This document shows positions 20,639-31,201 of a stretch of DNA of 64,000 nt, piece after piece. Under the pieces are notes generated by a model, which saw only the letters and a program-made list of their open reading frames with translations, was not told the DNA's origin and made no database searches. The number at the start of each line of letters is the position of its first letter. Positions within the stretch are counted from its first letter, which is position 1. The stretch covers positions 744,001 to 808,000 of the forward strand of contig NZ_BSTT01000001.1 in assembly GCF_030269685.1 (NCBI RefSeq). Direction: 5' to 3'. Source of the DNA: Actinomycetospora sp. NBRC 106378 (GTDB lineage: Bacteria; Actinomycetota; Actinomycetes; Mycobacteriales; Pseudonocardiaceae). Position numbers and translations under genes: made by a program.

Positions 20639-21814
20639 CTACAGCGTCGGGATCCAGGCCCCGAGCCGGTCGAGGGCCTCGCGCACGTCGTCCGTGGCGC
20701 CGGCGAAGGAGAAGCGGATCCAGGTGTGGCCGTCGACCGGGTCGAAGTCGATGCCGGGCGCGACCGCCACCCCGGTCTCGGCGAGGATGCGCTGCCCGAA
20801 GGCGAGGGTGTCGTCGGTGAGGTGGCCGATGTCGGCGTACACGTAGAACGCCCCGTCGGCCGGGGCGAGGCGCGTGATGCCGATCTTCGGCAGGCCCTCG
20901 AGCAGGAGCTGTCGGTTGATCGCGTAGCGCCCGACGTGGGCGTCGGCCTCGGCGTAGGCGGCGTCGGTGAAGGCGTGCAGCGCCGCCATCTGCGCAGGGA
21001 CCGGCGCGCAGACGGTGAAGTTGCCGGAGATGACGTCCACGGCGCGCCGCAGCCGCTCGGGGACCAGCAGCCAGCCGAGTCGCCAGCCGGTCATCGACCA
21101 GTACTTCGAGAAGCTGGTGACGACGACGGCCTCGTGGCTGGTGCTCCACGCCGAGGCGGTCGCGGGGCCCGTCTCGTACTCGATGCCGTGGTAGATCTCA
21201 TCGCTGATCAGCTGGGTGCCGTGCTCGTCGCACCAGCGGGCCAGGGCCGCCAGCTCGGCGGGCTCGATGACGCTGCCCGTCGGGTTCGCGGGGCTCGCGA
21301 CGATCAGGCCCGCGGGCGGTTCCGGCAGCTCCTCGAGCATGGCGACGCTGGGCTGGAAGCGGGTCTCGGGCCCCGCGGGCAGCTCGACGACGTCGCAGCC
21401 CAGGCTCGCGAGGATGTTCCGGTAGCAGGGGTAGCCGGGACGGGCGAGCACGACCGTGTCCCCCGCGTCGAACGCCGCCATGAAGCTCAGCAGGAACCCG
21501 CCGGAACCGCCGGTGGTGACGACGACGTCGTCCGCCGTGACCTGCTCGTCGCCGTAGCGGCGGCGGTGGTGCGCGGCGATCGCCTCGCGCAGCTCGGGGA
21601 CCCCGAGCGAGCCCGAGTAGCCCAGGACCTGGGTGGCCAGTGCGTCGGTGGCGGCCTGCCGGACGTCGACCGGCGCGGGGGTCGAGGGCTGACCGGCCGA
21701 GAGGTTGACCAGGTCACCGTGGGTGCGGGCCCGCTCCGTGGCCGCTGACCAGACGTCCATGACGTGGAACGGCGGGACCTGGGCCCGGGTGGAGGGGCGG
21801 CGCATCGTGGTCAC
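20639..21814 (-). CDS. pyridoxal-phosphate class I/II aminotransferase
   Basis: A 391-residue aspartate-aminotransferase-like enzyme. The PLP Lys is in VVTSFSKYWSMTGWRLGW (near residue 230); other marks are NLSAGQPSTPAP, SPANPTGSVIEP and the C-terminal Arg in TWIRFSFAG. The substrate (aspartate, tyrosine or other) cannot be decided. The GTG/ATG cluster at the start leaves one or two codons uncertain. It lies on the minus strand, transcribed towards the K+ channel gene. Confidence 0.92.
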   Translation of the reverse strand: MTTMRRPSTRAQVPPFHVMDVWSAATERARTHGDLVNLSAGQPSTPAPVDVRQAATDALATQVLGYSGSLGVPELREAIAAHHRRRYGDEQVTADDVVVTTGGSGGFLLSFMAAFDAGDTVVLARPGYPCYRNILASLGCDVVELPAGPETRFQPSVAMLEELPEPPAGLIVASPANPTGSVIEPAELAALARWCDEHGTQLISDEIYHGIEYETGPATASAWSTSHEAVVVTSFSKYWSMTGWRLGWLLVPERLRRAVDVISGNFTVCAPVPAQMAALHAFTDAAYAEADAHVGRYAINRQLLLEGLPKIGITRLAPADGAFYVYADIGHLTDDTLAFGQRILAETGVAVAPGIDFDPVDGHTWIRFSFAGATDDVREALDRLGAWIPTL

Positions 21815-21820
21815 GCCCCA

Positions 21821-23251
21821 TCAGTACCCGACGTACGAGTCGCCCCGGGCCACCGCCTCCACCCCCGGCACCTCGCTGACCGAGCCGTACCGCCTGATGG
21901 CGTAGCGCACGGCGGCGATGATGTTGTCGACCGGATCGGTGATGTCGTCGTGCCCCGGCAGCTTGTTCGCCTCGAACGTGGGGCCGATCGTCTGCATGAG
22001 GCCCTTCGACGGCGTGCCCTTGTCGGCGTTGGAGTCCCAGTTGTTCACCGCGTCCGGGTCGCCGCCGGACTCGTGGTCGATGATCGTCGCGATGTCGTCG
22101 GCCTTCATCTTGTCGGGGTCGACCCCGTTCTCGGCCAGGATCGCGGTGGCCTGCCGAATCCAGTCCTGCACGCCGCCCCTTCCCGACGACGGGGCGGTGC
22201 CGGTGGGTGCGCCGTCCTCGGGCTCGTCGTCGGCCTTGTCGTCCCGGCCGTCGTCGCCGGCTCTGTCGTCGCCGGAGCCGTCCGCCCCGCCGTCGGCGTC
22301 GGAGTCGGAGTCGGCGTCGGCGGAGTCCGTGCCGCCGCCGGAGTTCGTGTCGGCGTCGGCGTCGGCGGAGTCCGTGCCGCCGGGACCGGGGTCGTAGCGC
22401 CCCGCGTTCCCGGGGTCGGCGGCGTCGGCCCGGGAGCCGCGGTCGCCGCCGTCGGAGGACCCGTCGTCGGCGCCCGGGCTGTCCGCAGACCCGGTGCCGT
22501 CGTCACCGGTTCCACCACCGGCCTCCGCACCCGACCCGCCGCCGGAACCGTCCGCAGAACCGGTGCCGCCGTCACCGGTTCCACCACCGGCCTCCGCACC
22601 CGACCCGCCGTCGAGAATGCGGGCGGCCCGGACCGGCTCGTCGGCGCCGATGACCGCCCCCTGTCGGTCGGTCCAGCGTGAGGTCGCCCCCGAGGACGCG
22701 GACATGACCCCGGCGTCGGGCGAGCGCAGGCGGGAGAAGCCCGTGGCGCCGTCGGCGATGCCGCGGAGCCGCCGGGCGCAGTCGGCGACCTCCTGTTCGG
22801 CACGCTCCAGGGCGGTCTCGGCGCGGGCGGTGGGGGTGGCGACGGCGACTCGGACCTGGCCGGGGCGGGCACGGGCGAGGTCGAGGGCGTCGGAGACGTG
22901 GCCCGCGACCTCCTCGCGCAGAGCCGCGAGGGTCCGGCCGAGGCCCGCGAGCTCACCCTGGATCCGGCGGGCGGACTCTCCGGTGCCCGACCCCGCGCGG
23001 GCGAAGTCGGCGGCGTACCGGGCGAACGCGTCGGCGCCGGGTCCCTGCCAGGCACGTCCGACGCCGTCTCCCCGGTCGGCCACCGCGCGCACCGAGCGGT
23101 CCATGCCCGTGGCGAGGGACGCGTACCGGCGCGCGAGGTCCGCCAGCGCGCCCGTGTCGACCCGCTCGACGCGGGCGGCCACGACGCGGAGTTCCTCGGT
23201 GCCGGGGGTGGCGTCGAGCGCCCCGATCACGTCGTAACCCCACCCGGCCAC
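21821..23251 (-). CDS. WXG-type domain fused through a low-complexity linker to a lytic transglycosylase
   Basis: A 476-residue protein in three parts. Residues 1-170 are helical with a WXG turn (WQGPGADAFARYAADF near 68-83), like type VII secretion substrates. Residues about 200-345 are Gly/Ser/Asp-rich repeats (GGTGDGGTGSAD; DSADADADTNSGGG), mirrored in DNA as a 69-nt tandem unit at 22482-22619. Residues about 355-476 form an SLT-type domain: WIRQATAILAENGVD, IIDHESGGDPDAVNNWDSNA with the catalytic Glu in HESGG, GLMQTIGPTF and a C-terminal VRYAIRRYGSV. It would be an exported murein hydrolase without a Sec signal. GTG start, 6 nt after the EspC-like gene. Confidence 0.88.
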   Translation of the reverse strand: MAGWGYDVIGALDATPGTEELRVVAARVERVDTGALADLARRYASLATGMDRSVRAVADRGDGVGRAWQGPGADAFARYAADFARAGSGTGESARRIQGELAGLGRTLAALREEVAGHVSDALDLARARPGQVRVAVATPTARAETALERAEQEVADCARRLRGIADGATGFSRLRSPDAGVMSASSGATSRWTDRQGAVIGADEPVRAARILDGGSGAEAGGGTGDGGTGSADGSGGGSGAEAGGGTGDDGTGSADSPGADDGSSDGGDRGSRADAADPGNAGRYDPGPGGTDSADADADTNSGGGTDSADADSDSDADGGADGSGDDRAGDDGRDDKADDEPEDGAPTGTAPSSGRGGVQDWIRQATAILAENGVDPDKMKADDIATIIDHESGGDPDAVNNWDSNADKGTPSKGLMQTIGPTFEANKLPGHDDITDPVDNIIAAVRYAIRRYGSVSEVPGVEAVARGDSYVGY

Positions 23252-23257
23252 CGCGCC

Positions 23258-23599
23258 CTACCCGAGCGAGGCGAAGCCCCGAGCACCCGAGGCGAAGGAG
23301 CGGGCACCCAGCGACGAGGCGACACCGGTGTCGGCGGACTGCATGGCGCGCAGCGTGGCGTCGAGGGCCCGGTCGGTCTCGTCGAGGCGCGCGCCGCCGG
23401 CGGTCAGCTCGCTCTCCAGCGCGGCCCGACAGTCGGCGAGGGCTCCCGCGAGCAGGCCCGCCGACTCCAGTCCGCCGAGCCCGGACGACTGCCCGGCCGG
23501 TCCGAGGAGGTCCGCGAGCGCGGAGATGCGCCGGGCGTGCGTGGCCACCTCGGTGCGCGCCTGCTCGATGGCGGCGGTGCCGTAGACGACGTCGGGCAT
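23258..23599 (-). CDS. EspC/WXG100-like type VII secretion target
   Basis: A 113-residue, mostly helical protein (MPDVVYGTAAIEQARTEV...) with the helix-turn-helix size and Ala/Gly/Ser composition of ESX secretion-associated proteins of the EspC (DUF2580) kind. It has no signal peptide. Its TAG stop lies 6 nt before the WXG-transglycosylase start, so the two probably form an operon and perhaps a secreted heterodimer. No ESX machinery genes are in this window. Confidence 0.7.
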   Translation of the reverse strand: MPDVVYGTAAIEQARTEVATHARRISALADLLGPAGQSSGLGGLESAGLLAGALADCRAALESELTAGGARLDETDRALDATLRAMQSADTGVASSLGARSFASGARGFASLG

Positions 23600-23664
23600 G
23601 CGCAGCAGGTTAGGTCGACCCCGCACGCCGTGGTGGCCGTTCGGGAGATCCCGGCGCGACGATG

Positions 23665-23709
23665 TGGCTTCCCTGCCACTGGATGACTGCAACGACGCTT
23701 TCCTGCCAC
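23665..23709 (-). repeat. repeat family A, copy 4
   Basis: On the minus strand it reads GTGGCAGGAAAGCGTCGTTG and continues to a second half-site GTGGCAGGGAAGCCAC. It starts 14 nt after the purD stop codon and runs in purD's direction. It lies between purD and the co-directional EspC-like gene. Confidence 0.85.
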
Positions 23710-23723
23710 GAAGGGGTGGGGCC

Positions 23724-24983
23724 TCACACCCCCGCGATCCGCCCCTCCACGGCCGCGAGCCCGATGTCGGTCCGCCAGTGCGCGCCCGGGAGCTTGACGC
23801 CCTCGATCCGCTGGTAGGCGTCGGCCCGGGCCTCCTCGAGGGACGCGCCGGTGCCGACCACCGACAGCACCCGCCCGCCCGAGGAGACCACCGCACCGTC
23901 GTCGCGGCGCCGCGTCCCCGCGTGCAGCACCCCGTGGGCGTCGGACCCGGTGATCACCTCGCCGGTCCGGACCGCGCCGGGGTACCCCTCGGCCGCGACC
24001 ACGACCGTCACCGCCGAGCCGTCCGCCCAGGTCGGCGCGGGTTCCGACCCGAGCCGCCCGGTGGCCGTCGCGAGCAGCAACGACGCCAGGGAGGACCGCA
24101 GGAGGGCCAGCACCGCCTGCGTCTCCGGGTCGCCGAACCGGCAGTTGAACTCCACCACCTGCGGGCCCGACGACGTCAGCGCCAGCCCCGCGTAGAGCAA
24201 TCCCGAGAACGGCGCCCCGCGGCGGGCCATCTCGGTCGCGACCGGTCGCACGATCGTCTCGACGACGTCCTCGACCAGCCCCGGCGGCGCCCACGGCAGC
24301 GGCGCGTAGGCGCCCATTCCGCCGGTGTTCGGACCCACGTCGCCGTCGCCGAGCCGCTTGGAGTCCTGCGCGGGCACGAGCGGGACCACGTCGGTGCCGT
24401 CGACGCAGCAGAACAGCGACACCTCGGGCCCGTCGAGGTAGGACTCCAGCAGCACCGGGTGGCCCGCCTCGAGCACGGTCATCGCGTGGGCGCGGGCGTC
24501 GTCGTACTCGACGGTCACGAGCACACCCTTGCCGGCCGCGAGCCCGTCGTCCTTCACCACCCACGGCGGCTCGAAACGCGCCAGCGCCGCGTCGAGCCCG
24601 GCCGGGCCGTCCACGACCTCGGAACGCGCGGTCGGCACGTGCGCCGCCGTCATGACGTCCTTCGCGAACGCCTTCGACCCCTCGATGCGTGCGGCGGCCG
24701 ACGACGGGCCGAAGCACGGGATGCCGGCCTCGCGCAGGGCGTCGCCGACCCCCGCCACCAGCGGCGCCTCGGGTCCGATCACCACGAGGTCCGCCCGCCA
24801 GCGGCGCGCGAGGTCCACCACCGCGGGTCCCGACGACGGGTCGGCGAGACCCGGGTGCTCGGCCACGGCCGCCGTCCCGGCGTTGCCGGGGGCCGCGGCG
24901 AGCGCCGTCACCGCGGGGTCGGCCGCCAGGGCGAGCAGCAGGGCGTGTTCGCGGGCTCCGGACCCGATGACCAGGACGCGCAC
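23724..24983 (-). CDS. purD: phosphoribosylamine-glycine ligase (GAR synthetase)
   Basis: A 419-residue ATP-grasp enzyme making GAR from phosphoribosylamine, glycine and ATP (second purine step). Motifs: [17 protein letters not shown] at the N-terminus, the ATP-grasp segment [26 protein letters not shown] and [17 protein letters not shown] 24983 gives the family-typical start. It diverges from a glycerophosphodiesterase gene, with a family A hairpin in the 158-bp spacer. Confidence 0.97.
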   Translation of the reverse strand: MRVLVIGSGAREHALLLALAADPAVTALAAAPGNAGTAAVAEHPGLADPSSGPAVVDLARRWRADLVVIGPEAPLVAGVGDALREAGIPCFGPSSAAARIEGSKAFAKDVMTAAHVPTARSEVVDGPAGLDAALARFEPPWVVKDDGLAAGKGVLVTVEYDDARAHAMTVLEAGHPVLLESYLDGPEVSLFCCVDGTDVVPLVPAQDSKRLGDGDVGPNTGGMGAYAPLPWAPPGLVEDVVETIVRPVATEMARRGAPFSGLLYAGLALTSSGPQVVEFNCRFGDPETQAVLALLRSSLASLLLATATGRLGSEPAPTWADGSAVTVVVAAEGYPGAVRTGEVITGSDAHGVLHAGTRRRDDGAVVSSGGRVLSVVGTGASLEEARADAYQRIEGVKLPGAHWRTDIGLAAVEGRIAGV

Positions 24984-25022
24984 GACGCTGGACCCTACGG
25001 GGTGTCCCGGCGCGACCCCCTC

Positions 25023-25078
25023 GGTGGCAGGACGTCGGTGCTGCCGCCCGACGACGGCAACGACGCGTTCCTGCCACC
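25023..25078. repeat. repeat family A, copy 5 (symmetric form)
   Basis: GGTGGCAGGACGTCGGTGCT on the left is mirrored on the right by GGCAACGACGCGTTCCTGCC, forming an imperfect long hairpin. This copy alone lies between two divergent genes (purD and the glycerophosphodiesterase), where no gene ends, so termination cannot be its only role. Confidence 0.75.
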
Positions 25079-25141
25079 GGGGGGAGGGGCACCGGCTGTT
25101 CACCCGTGCCCGGTGGCGGCGCGACCCGTCGTCGGGACAGC

Positions 25142-26278
25142 ATGCGGCGTATGTCCCTATCCCGACGCGCCGCGCTCACCGTCGCCGGCGGCCTCGCCGC
25201 GACCGCCGGTCTCGCCGCGTGCTCCGACAGCGCCCCCGCCGCGACCCCGACATCGGCGACGGGCTCGACCGCGCCGGCCCAGCCGGGTGGGTCGGCTCGG
25301 GGGCAGGTGACGATCGTCGGGCACCGCGGGGCGTCGGGCTACCGCCCGGAGCACACCGCCTCGTCGTACACGCTCGCGGCGCGCCTGGGCGCCGACGCCG
25401 TGGACGTCGATCTCTGCTCCACGAAGGACCGGCAGCTCGTCGCGCGGCACGAGCCCGAGATCGGCGGCACGACCGACGTCGCCCGGCATCCCGAGTTCGC
25501 GTCACGGCGCCGGACCGTCGTGATCGACGGGACGTCGTACGACGGCTGGTTCACGACGGACTTCACTCTCGCCGAGCTCAAGACCCTCCGCGCCGTCGAG
25601 CGCATCCCGGCGACCCGACCGCACAACACGCTGTACGACGGGCGCGACCCGATCCTCACGCTCGACGAGATCCTCGACCTGCTCGCGGGCCTGTCGGAGC
25701 AGCTCGGGCGCCGGGTCGGCATCCTGCCCGAGATCAAGCACTCGACCTGGCACACCTCGGTCGGGCTGCCGATCGAGCCGGTGTTCGTCGACGTCCTGCG
25801 GCGGCGGAACCTGGCCGACGACCAGCAGGTGATCGTGCAGTCGTTCGAGGTCGCGAACCTCAGGGCGCTGAAGGCGCAGATCGGCTGCCCGCTGCTGCAG
25901 CTCATCGACTCGACCCCGAAGGCGCCCGCCGACTTCGTCGCCGCCCGCGACCCACGCACGTACGACGACCTCGTCTCCGCCCGCGGGCTGCAGGAGGTCG
26001 CCACCTATGCGACGTGGATCGGGCCGTCCAAGGAGCGGGTGATCCCGCCCACCGGGACGCCGACGACGCTCGCCGGCGACGCGCGGGCCGCGGGACTGAA
26101 GACGATGCCTTACACCTTCCGCAACGAGAACGAGTTCCTCCCGCCCCGCCTGCAGCGCCCGAACCCCGAGCGGTCCACCTACGGCGACGCGTTCGGCGAG
26201 TACGCCCAGTACCGCGCGCTCGGGATCGAGGGGCTCTTCAGCGACAACGCCGACACCGCGATTGCCGCCTACTCCTGA
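25142..26278 (+). CDS. GlpQ-type glycerophosphodiester phosphodiesterase lipoprotein
   Basis: A 378-residue TIM-barrel enzyme that releases glycerol 3-phosphate from deacylated phospholipids. The N-terminus has SRR followed by a hydrophobic stretch and a lipobox (AGLAAC), predicting a surface lipoprotein, possibly Tat-exported. Catalytic His is in [19 protein letters not shown] is kept. The usual metal-binding ExD is DxD here ([11 protein letters not shown]). ATG 25142 is chosen; an ATG at 25151 would also keep the signal. The 3' end overlaps the aquaporin gene by 10 nt. Confidence 0.9.
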   Translation: MRRMSLSRRAALTVAGGLAATAGLAACSDSAPAATPTSATGSTAPAQPGGSARGQVTIVGHRGASGYRPEHTASSYTLAARLGADAVDVDLCSTKDRQLVARHEPEIGGTTDVARHPEFASRRRTVVIDGTSYDGWFTTDFTLAELKTLRAVERIPATRPHNTLYDGRDPILTLDEILDLLAGLSEQLGRRVGILPEIKHSTWHTSVGLPIEPVFVDVLRRRNLADDQQVIVQSFEVANLRALKAQIGCPLLQLIDSTPKAPADFVAARDPRTYDDLVSARGLQEVATYATWIGPSKERVIPPTGTPTTLAGDARAAGLKTMPYTFRNENEFLPPRLQRPNPERSTYGDAFGEYAQYRALGIEGLFSDNADTAIAAYS

Positions 26279-27063
26279 GTGACCTTCTCGGTCGGCCCCC
26301 ACTGCGGGTCGGGCTCCGGCTCCGGCTCGGGCTCCGGCGCGCTGGCCCGGGCGAGGAAGCGGTCGTAGACGAGCGCGGCCGCCGCCGCCCCGACCAGCGG
26401 ACCGACGAGGTAGGCCCACCAGGCGTCGAGGCTGCCGGAGACCAGCATCGGGCCCAGCGCCCGGGCGGGGTTGACCGCGCCGCCCGAGACCGGACCGCCG
26501 ATGAGCACGGCCGCGGCCAGCGCGAACCCGACGGCGGGCCCCACCGCGGCCGGCGCGACGCGGTCGTCGGTGGCCACCGAGATGATCACGAACATGAGCA
26601 GGAAGGTGATCGCGATCTCGACGAGCAGCACCTGCCAGGCGCTCGCGGTCGTCGCGGGGACGGTCGCGCCGAGGGACGCGTCGGTCCGGGCGGCGTTGCC
26701 GAACACCGCCCACACGGCGAGGGCGGCGAGCACCGCCCCGACCAGCTGCGCGACGACGTAGGCGGGGACGGTCCGCCACGGGAACGTGCGGGTGAGGGCG
26801 AGCGCGACGGTGACGGCCGGGTTGAGGTGGGCGCCGCTCACGTGACCGAGGGCCGACACGAGCGCGACCAGCACGAGGCCGAACGCGAGGGCGACCGCGA
26901 GGGAGTTCGACGGCTGGCCGGCGATCGTCCGGCCGGTGGCCGCGGACACGGCGACGGCGGTCCCGGTGAACACGAGCAGGAAGGTGCCGATCAGCTCGGC
27001 GGTCGCGGCCCGCCGGGTGTTGCCGCCGCCCAGGTCACTGCCGTAGAGCCCGCTGCCTGCCAT
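26269..27063 (-). CDS. MIP family channel (aquaporin/glycerol facilitator)
   Basis: A 264-residue six-helix channel with both NPA boxes: GAHLNPAVTVA and GGAVNPARALGP. The Arg after the second box is the usual filter residue. It moves water and/or small neutral solutes across the plasma membrane. An acidic (EP)n tail follows the last helix. Its 3' end overlaps the glycerophosphodiesterase gene; the pairing with an enzyme that makes glycerol phosphate hints at glycerol transport, but this is weak. Confidence 0.95.
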   Translation of the reverse strand: MAGSGLYGSDLGGGNTRRAATAELIGTFLLVFTGTAVAVSAATGRTIAGQPSNSLAVALAFGLVLVALVSALGHVSGAHLNPAVTVALALTRTFPWRTVPAYVVAQLVGAVLAALAVWAVFGNAARTDASLGATVPATTASAWQVLLVEIAITFLLMFVIISVATDDRVAPAAVGPAVGFALAAAVLIGGPVSGGAVNPARALGPMLVSGSLDAWWAYLVGPLVGAAAAALVYDRFLARASAPEPEPEPEPDPQWGPTEKVTQE

Positions 27064-27165
27064 GCCCGCCTCCCCCGCTCGGCCACCCTCGGGCCCGAGC
27101 GGGGCGGGTATACCCGCGGGCGGGCGAGCAGCGGTTGCGCCGATCGGGCGACGCCAGGCCCCGGA

Positions 27166-27453
27166 CTAGGGGAGCAGCCGACGGTCCAGGTAGCACCAGC
27201 GCCACGACTCGCCCGGCTCGAACGACTGCATCACCGGGTGCCCCGTCTCCTGGAAGTGGGTCGAGGCGTGGCGGTGCGGGCTGGAGTCGCAGCACGCGAC
27301 GTGCCCGCAGGTGAGGCACATCCGCAGGTGCGCCCACACCTCGTAGCCCGATTCGCGGCAGTCCGGGCAGATCAGGCCCGGCTCGTCCCGATCGACGTTC
27401 GCCCGGGGCTCGTCGACGTCCTTCGAAGCGATCAGGTGTTCACAGGCGCCCAC
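27166..27453 (-). CDS. UBP-type zinc-finger protein
   Basis: A 95-residue protein with a complete ZnF-UBP pattern: CEHL, CPDCRESGYEVWAHLRMCLTCGHVACCDSSPHRHASTHFQETGHPV, then WRWCYLD. Cys/His ligands are all present. Such free-standing UBP fingers are common in actinobacteria; their bacterial ligand is unknown, since ubiquitin is absent. It starts 21 nt after the purA stop on the same strand, so it is probably co-transcribed with purA. Confidence 0.92.
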   Translation of the reverse strand: MGACEHLIASKDVDEPRANVDRDEPGLICPDCRESGYEVWAHLRMCLTCGHVACCDSSPHRHASTHFQETGHPVMQSFEPGESWRWCYLDRRLLP

Positions 27454-27474
27454 CGGACCAGGTTACGTGAGCCC

Positions 27475-29658
<2,184 letters not shown>

Positions 29659-29679
29659 TCAGCGGCTGTGAGACGGGGG

Positions 29680-29685
29680 TAGCTT
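29680..29685 (+). promoter_or_regulatory. putative -10 (TAGCTT) of a leaderless transcript
   Basis: TAGCTT ends 6 nt before the ATG of the small membrane protein gene. This spacing puts the transcription start at or near the A of ATG, as is common in actinobacteria. No strong -35 is seen. Confidence 0.4.
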
Positions 29686-29691
29686 CTGTTC

Positions 29692-29931
29692 ATGCTGGTC
29701 GCGGTCCTCATCCCCCTGATCCTCTTGATCGCGGCCGTTCTCCTCGAACGCTTCGAGTCCCGCGTGCTCGACGTCCCGACGCGGCGCCGCCCGGTCCGGC
29801 CGCCGATGCGCCTCGAGGCACCCGCGACGGCCCCCGTCGCGCAGCGTCACCTCCAGGCGGTGCCCGAGCCGCTGGTCGTCGACGTCGTGCCGGCCGAGGT
29901 CACGGACCGTCCGCTGCCGAAGGCGTCGTAG
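29692..29931 (+). CDS. small single-pass membrane protein
   Basis: A 79-residue protein with one N-terminal hydrophobic segment (MLVAVLIPLILLIAAVLLERFE) followed by a cytoplasmic Arg/Pro-rich, then Val/Pro-rich tail. No family is recognised. The start is supported by the -10-like hexamer just upstream and by the membrane segment beginning at Met1. It is convergent with the FUSC-like gene and is followed by a cluster of CGTCAGC repeats. Confidence 0.65.
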   Translation: MLVAVLIPLILLIAAVLLERFESRVLDVPTRRRPVRPPMRLEAPATAPVAQRHLQAVPEPLVVDVVPAEVTDRPLPKAS

Positions 29932-29937
29932 CCGGCC

Positions 29938-30056
29938 CGATGTCAGCGGTGGCGCACGGCTGACACTCGACGTCAGCAGGCCGCCACGCTCGACGGCCGT
30001 ACCAGCCGTGGCCCACCGCTGACGTCCAGCGTCAGCAGCTCGCCACGCTCAGCGGC
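29938..30056. repeat. interspersed CGTCAGC/CACCGCTGAC repeat cluster
   Basis: Between convergent genes, TGTCAGCGGTGG (29941-29952) is mirrored by CCACCGCTGACG near 30013-30024. Two direct copies of CGTCAGCAG followed by CGCCACGCTC lie at about 29972-29994 and 30030-30050. The right end runs into the stop codon of the FUSC-like gene. It probably folds as a complex bidirectional terminator. Confidence 0.6.
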
Positions 30057-31119
30057 GGCTCGCCGATGCCGCCGACCGCGCCGCCTCCCGGTCCATGCCC
30101 GTCGCGCACAGCAGGTCGGTGACGATCGACCGCATCTGGGCCACGACGACGTCCGCCGAGAAGCCGCCGCCGGTCCGGGGCAGCCGGGCGGCGACGTCGA
30201 GCACCGCCGACTCGGCTCCGTCGACGCGGTGTCCGCCCGCCAGGTCGATCCGAAGCAGGTCGACCGCGTCCGCCAGCTCCCGCAGCACGGGGGCGACGTC
30301 GGGACCGACCGTCTCCCCGTCGGTCTCCGCCGACACCGCCCGGCGGACGAGCACCCGGGCGTTGCGCACCGCGAGGTCGAGCGGGCCGGTGGCCGCCCGG
30401 AGCCGGGACAGCTCGCCACGGTGCCGCCGCCGCCCCGGGGCGATCGCGGTGATCTCCAGGCCGGCGTCGACGGCGCTGTCGAACGCGTCGACCGCCCGCT
30501 GACTGGCCCGGATGCGCTCCAGGACCCGGTTGCCGGTCTCGGGGTCGGCCGCCTCCAGGCTCTCGGCGGCGCCGCGCAGGGCCTCGGTCAGCTCGGCGAG
30601 CAGGGCGTCGACCGTCCGCCGGGCAGCGGTCAGCGGGTTCGACGGCAGGATCGCGGCGACCAGGAGTCCCAGGGCCGCCCCGATGAGCGTGTCCACCCAA
30701 CGCGAGATCCCTGCGGACGTGCCCGGCGGCTGCAGCGTCGCCACCAGGACGGCCGACACGGCCGCCTGGTTGAGCAGCAGCGCGCCGACGTCGAAGAGCA
30801 GCGCCGCGAGCAGGGCGAGCGCGACCACCACGGCGATCTGCCACCAGCCCGAGCCGATGACCAGGACGATCGCGTCGCCCACCCCGACACCGACGCTCAC
30901 CCCGACGGCGAGCTCGACGCTGCGCCGCAGCCGGTTCGTGAGCGAGATGCCGAGGACCAGCACGCAGGCGATCGGTGCGAAGAACGGCACGGGGTGGCCG
31001 AACACCTGCTGGGCGATCGCGTACGCCGCGCCCGCCGCGAGGGCGCACTGCAGGACGGGCCAGGCCGACTCGCGCAGGCGGCGGCGGCGTGTGTCGAGAA
31101 ACGTGGCGATCCGGCTCAT
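30049..31119 (-). CDS. FUSC / aromatic acid exporter-like membrane protein
   Basis: A 356-residue protein. Residues 18-165 contain about six hydrophobic segments (VLQCALAAGAAYAIAQQVFG; FFAPIACVLVLGIS; LAVGVSVGVGVGDAIVLVIG), and the rest is a helical soluble domain rich in Arg and Ala. This is the layout of FUSC_2/ArAE-type proteins, which are thought to export aromatic acids. The substrate is unknown. The ATG start is clean. It ends within a repeat cluster. Confidence 0.85.
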   Translation of the reverse strand: MSRIATFLDTRRRRLRESAWPVLQCALAAGAAYAIAQQVFGHPVPFFAPIACVLVLGISLTNRLRRSVELAVGVSVGVGVGDAIVLVIGSGWWQIAVVVALALLAALLFDVGALLLNQAAVSAVLVATLQPPGTSAGISRWVDTLIGAALGLLVAAILPSNPLTAARRTVDALLAELTEALRGAAESLEAADPETGNRVLERIRASQRAVDAFDSAVDAGLEITAIAPGRRRHRGELSRLRAATGPLDLAVRNARVLVRRAVSAETDGETVGPDVAPVLRELADAVDLLRIDLAGGHRVDGAESAVLDVAARLPRTGGGFSADVVVAQMRSIVTDLLCATGMDREAARSAASASRR

Positions 31120-31134
31120 CGTGGTCCACCGGTC

Positions 31135-31187
31135 GGAACGAACGACCCGTTCGTGCCCTTCAGGTGCACGAACGACCCGTTCGTTCC
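31135..31187. repeat. GAACGAACGACCCGTTCG palindromic repeat
   Basis: GGAACGAACGACCCGTTCGT at 31135-31154 is echoed by GAACGACCCGTTCGTTCC at 31170-31187; each arm is itself nearly self-complementary. It lies between the start of the FUSC-like gene and the stop of the DUF3151 gene, both on the minus strand, so it would terminate the DUF3151/fba transcript. It shares the GTTCGTTCC motif with hairpins at 0.2 and 60.7 kb. Confidence 0.65.
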
Positions 31188-31201
31188 GTCAGGGGGTGGC
31201 G

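Noticed and set aside
22482-22619. Independent tandem repeat or insertion within the transglycosylase gene
   Set aside because: The 69-nt tandem units keep the reading frame and encode the linker, so they are part of the gene rather than a separate element.
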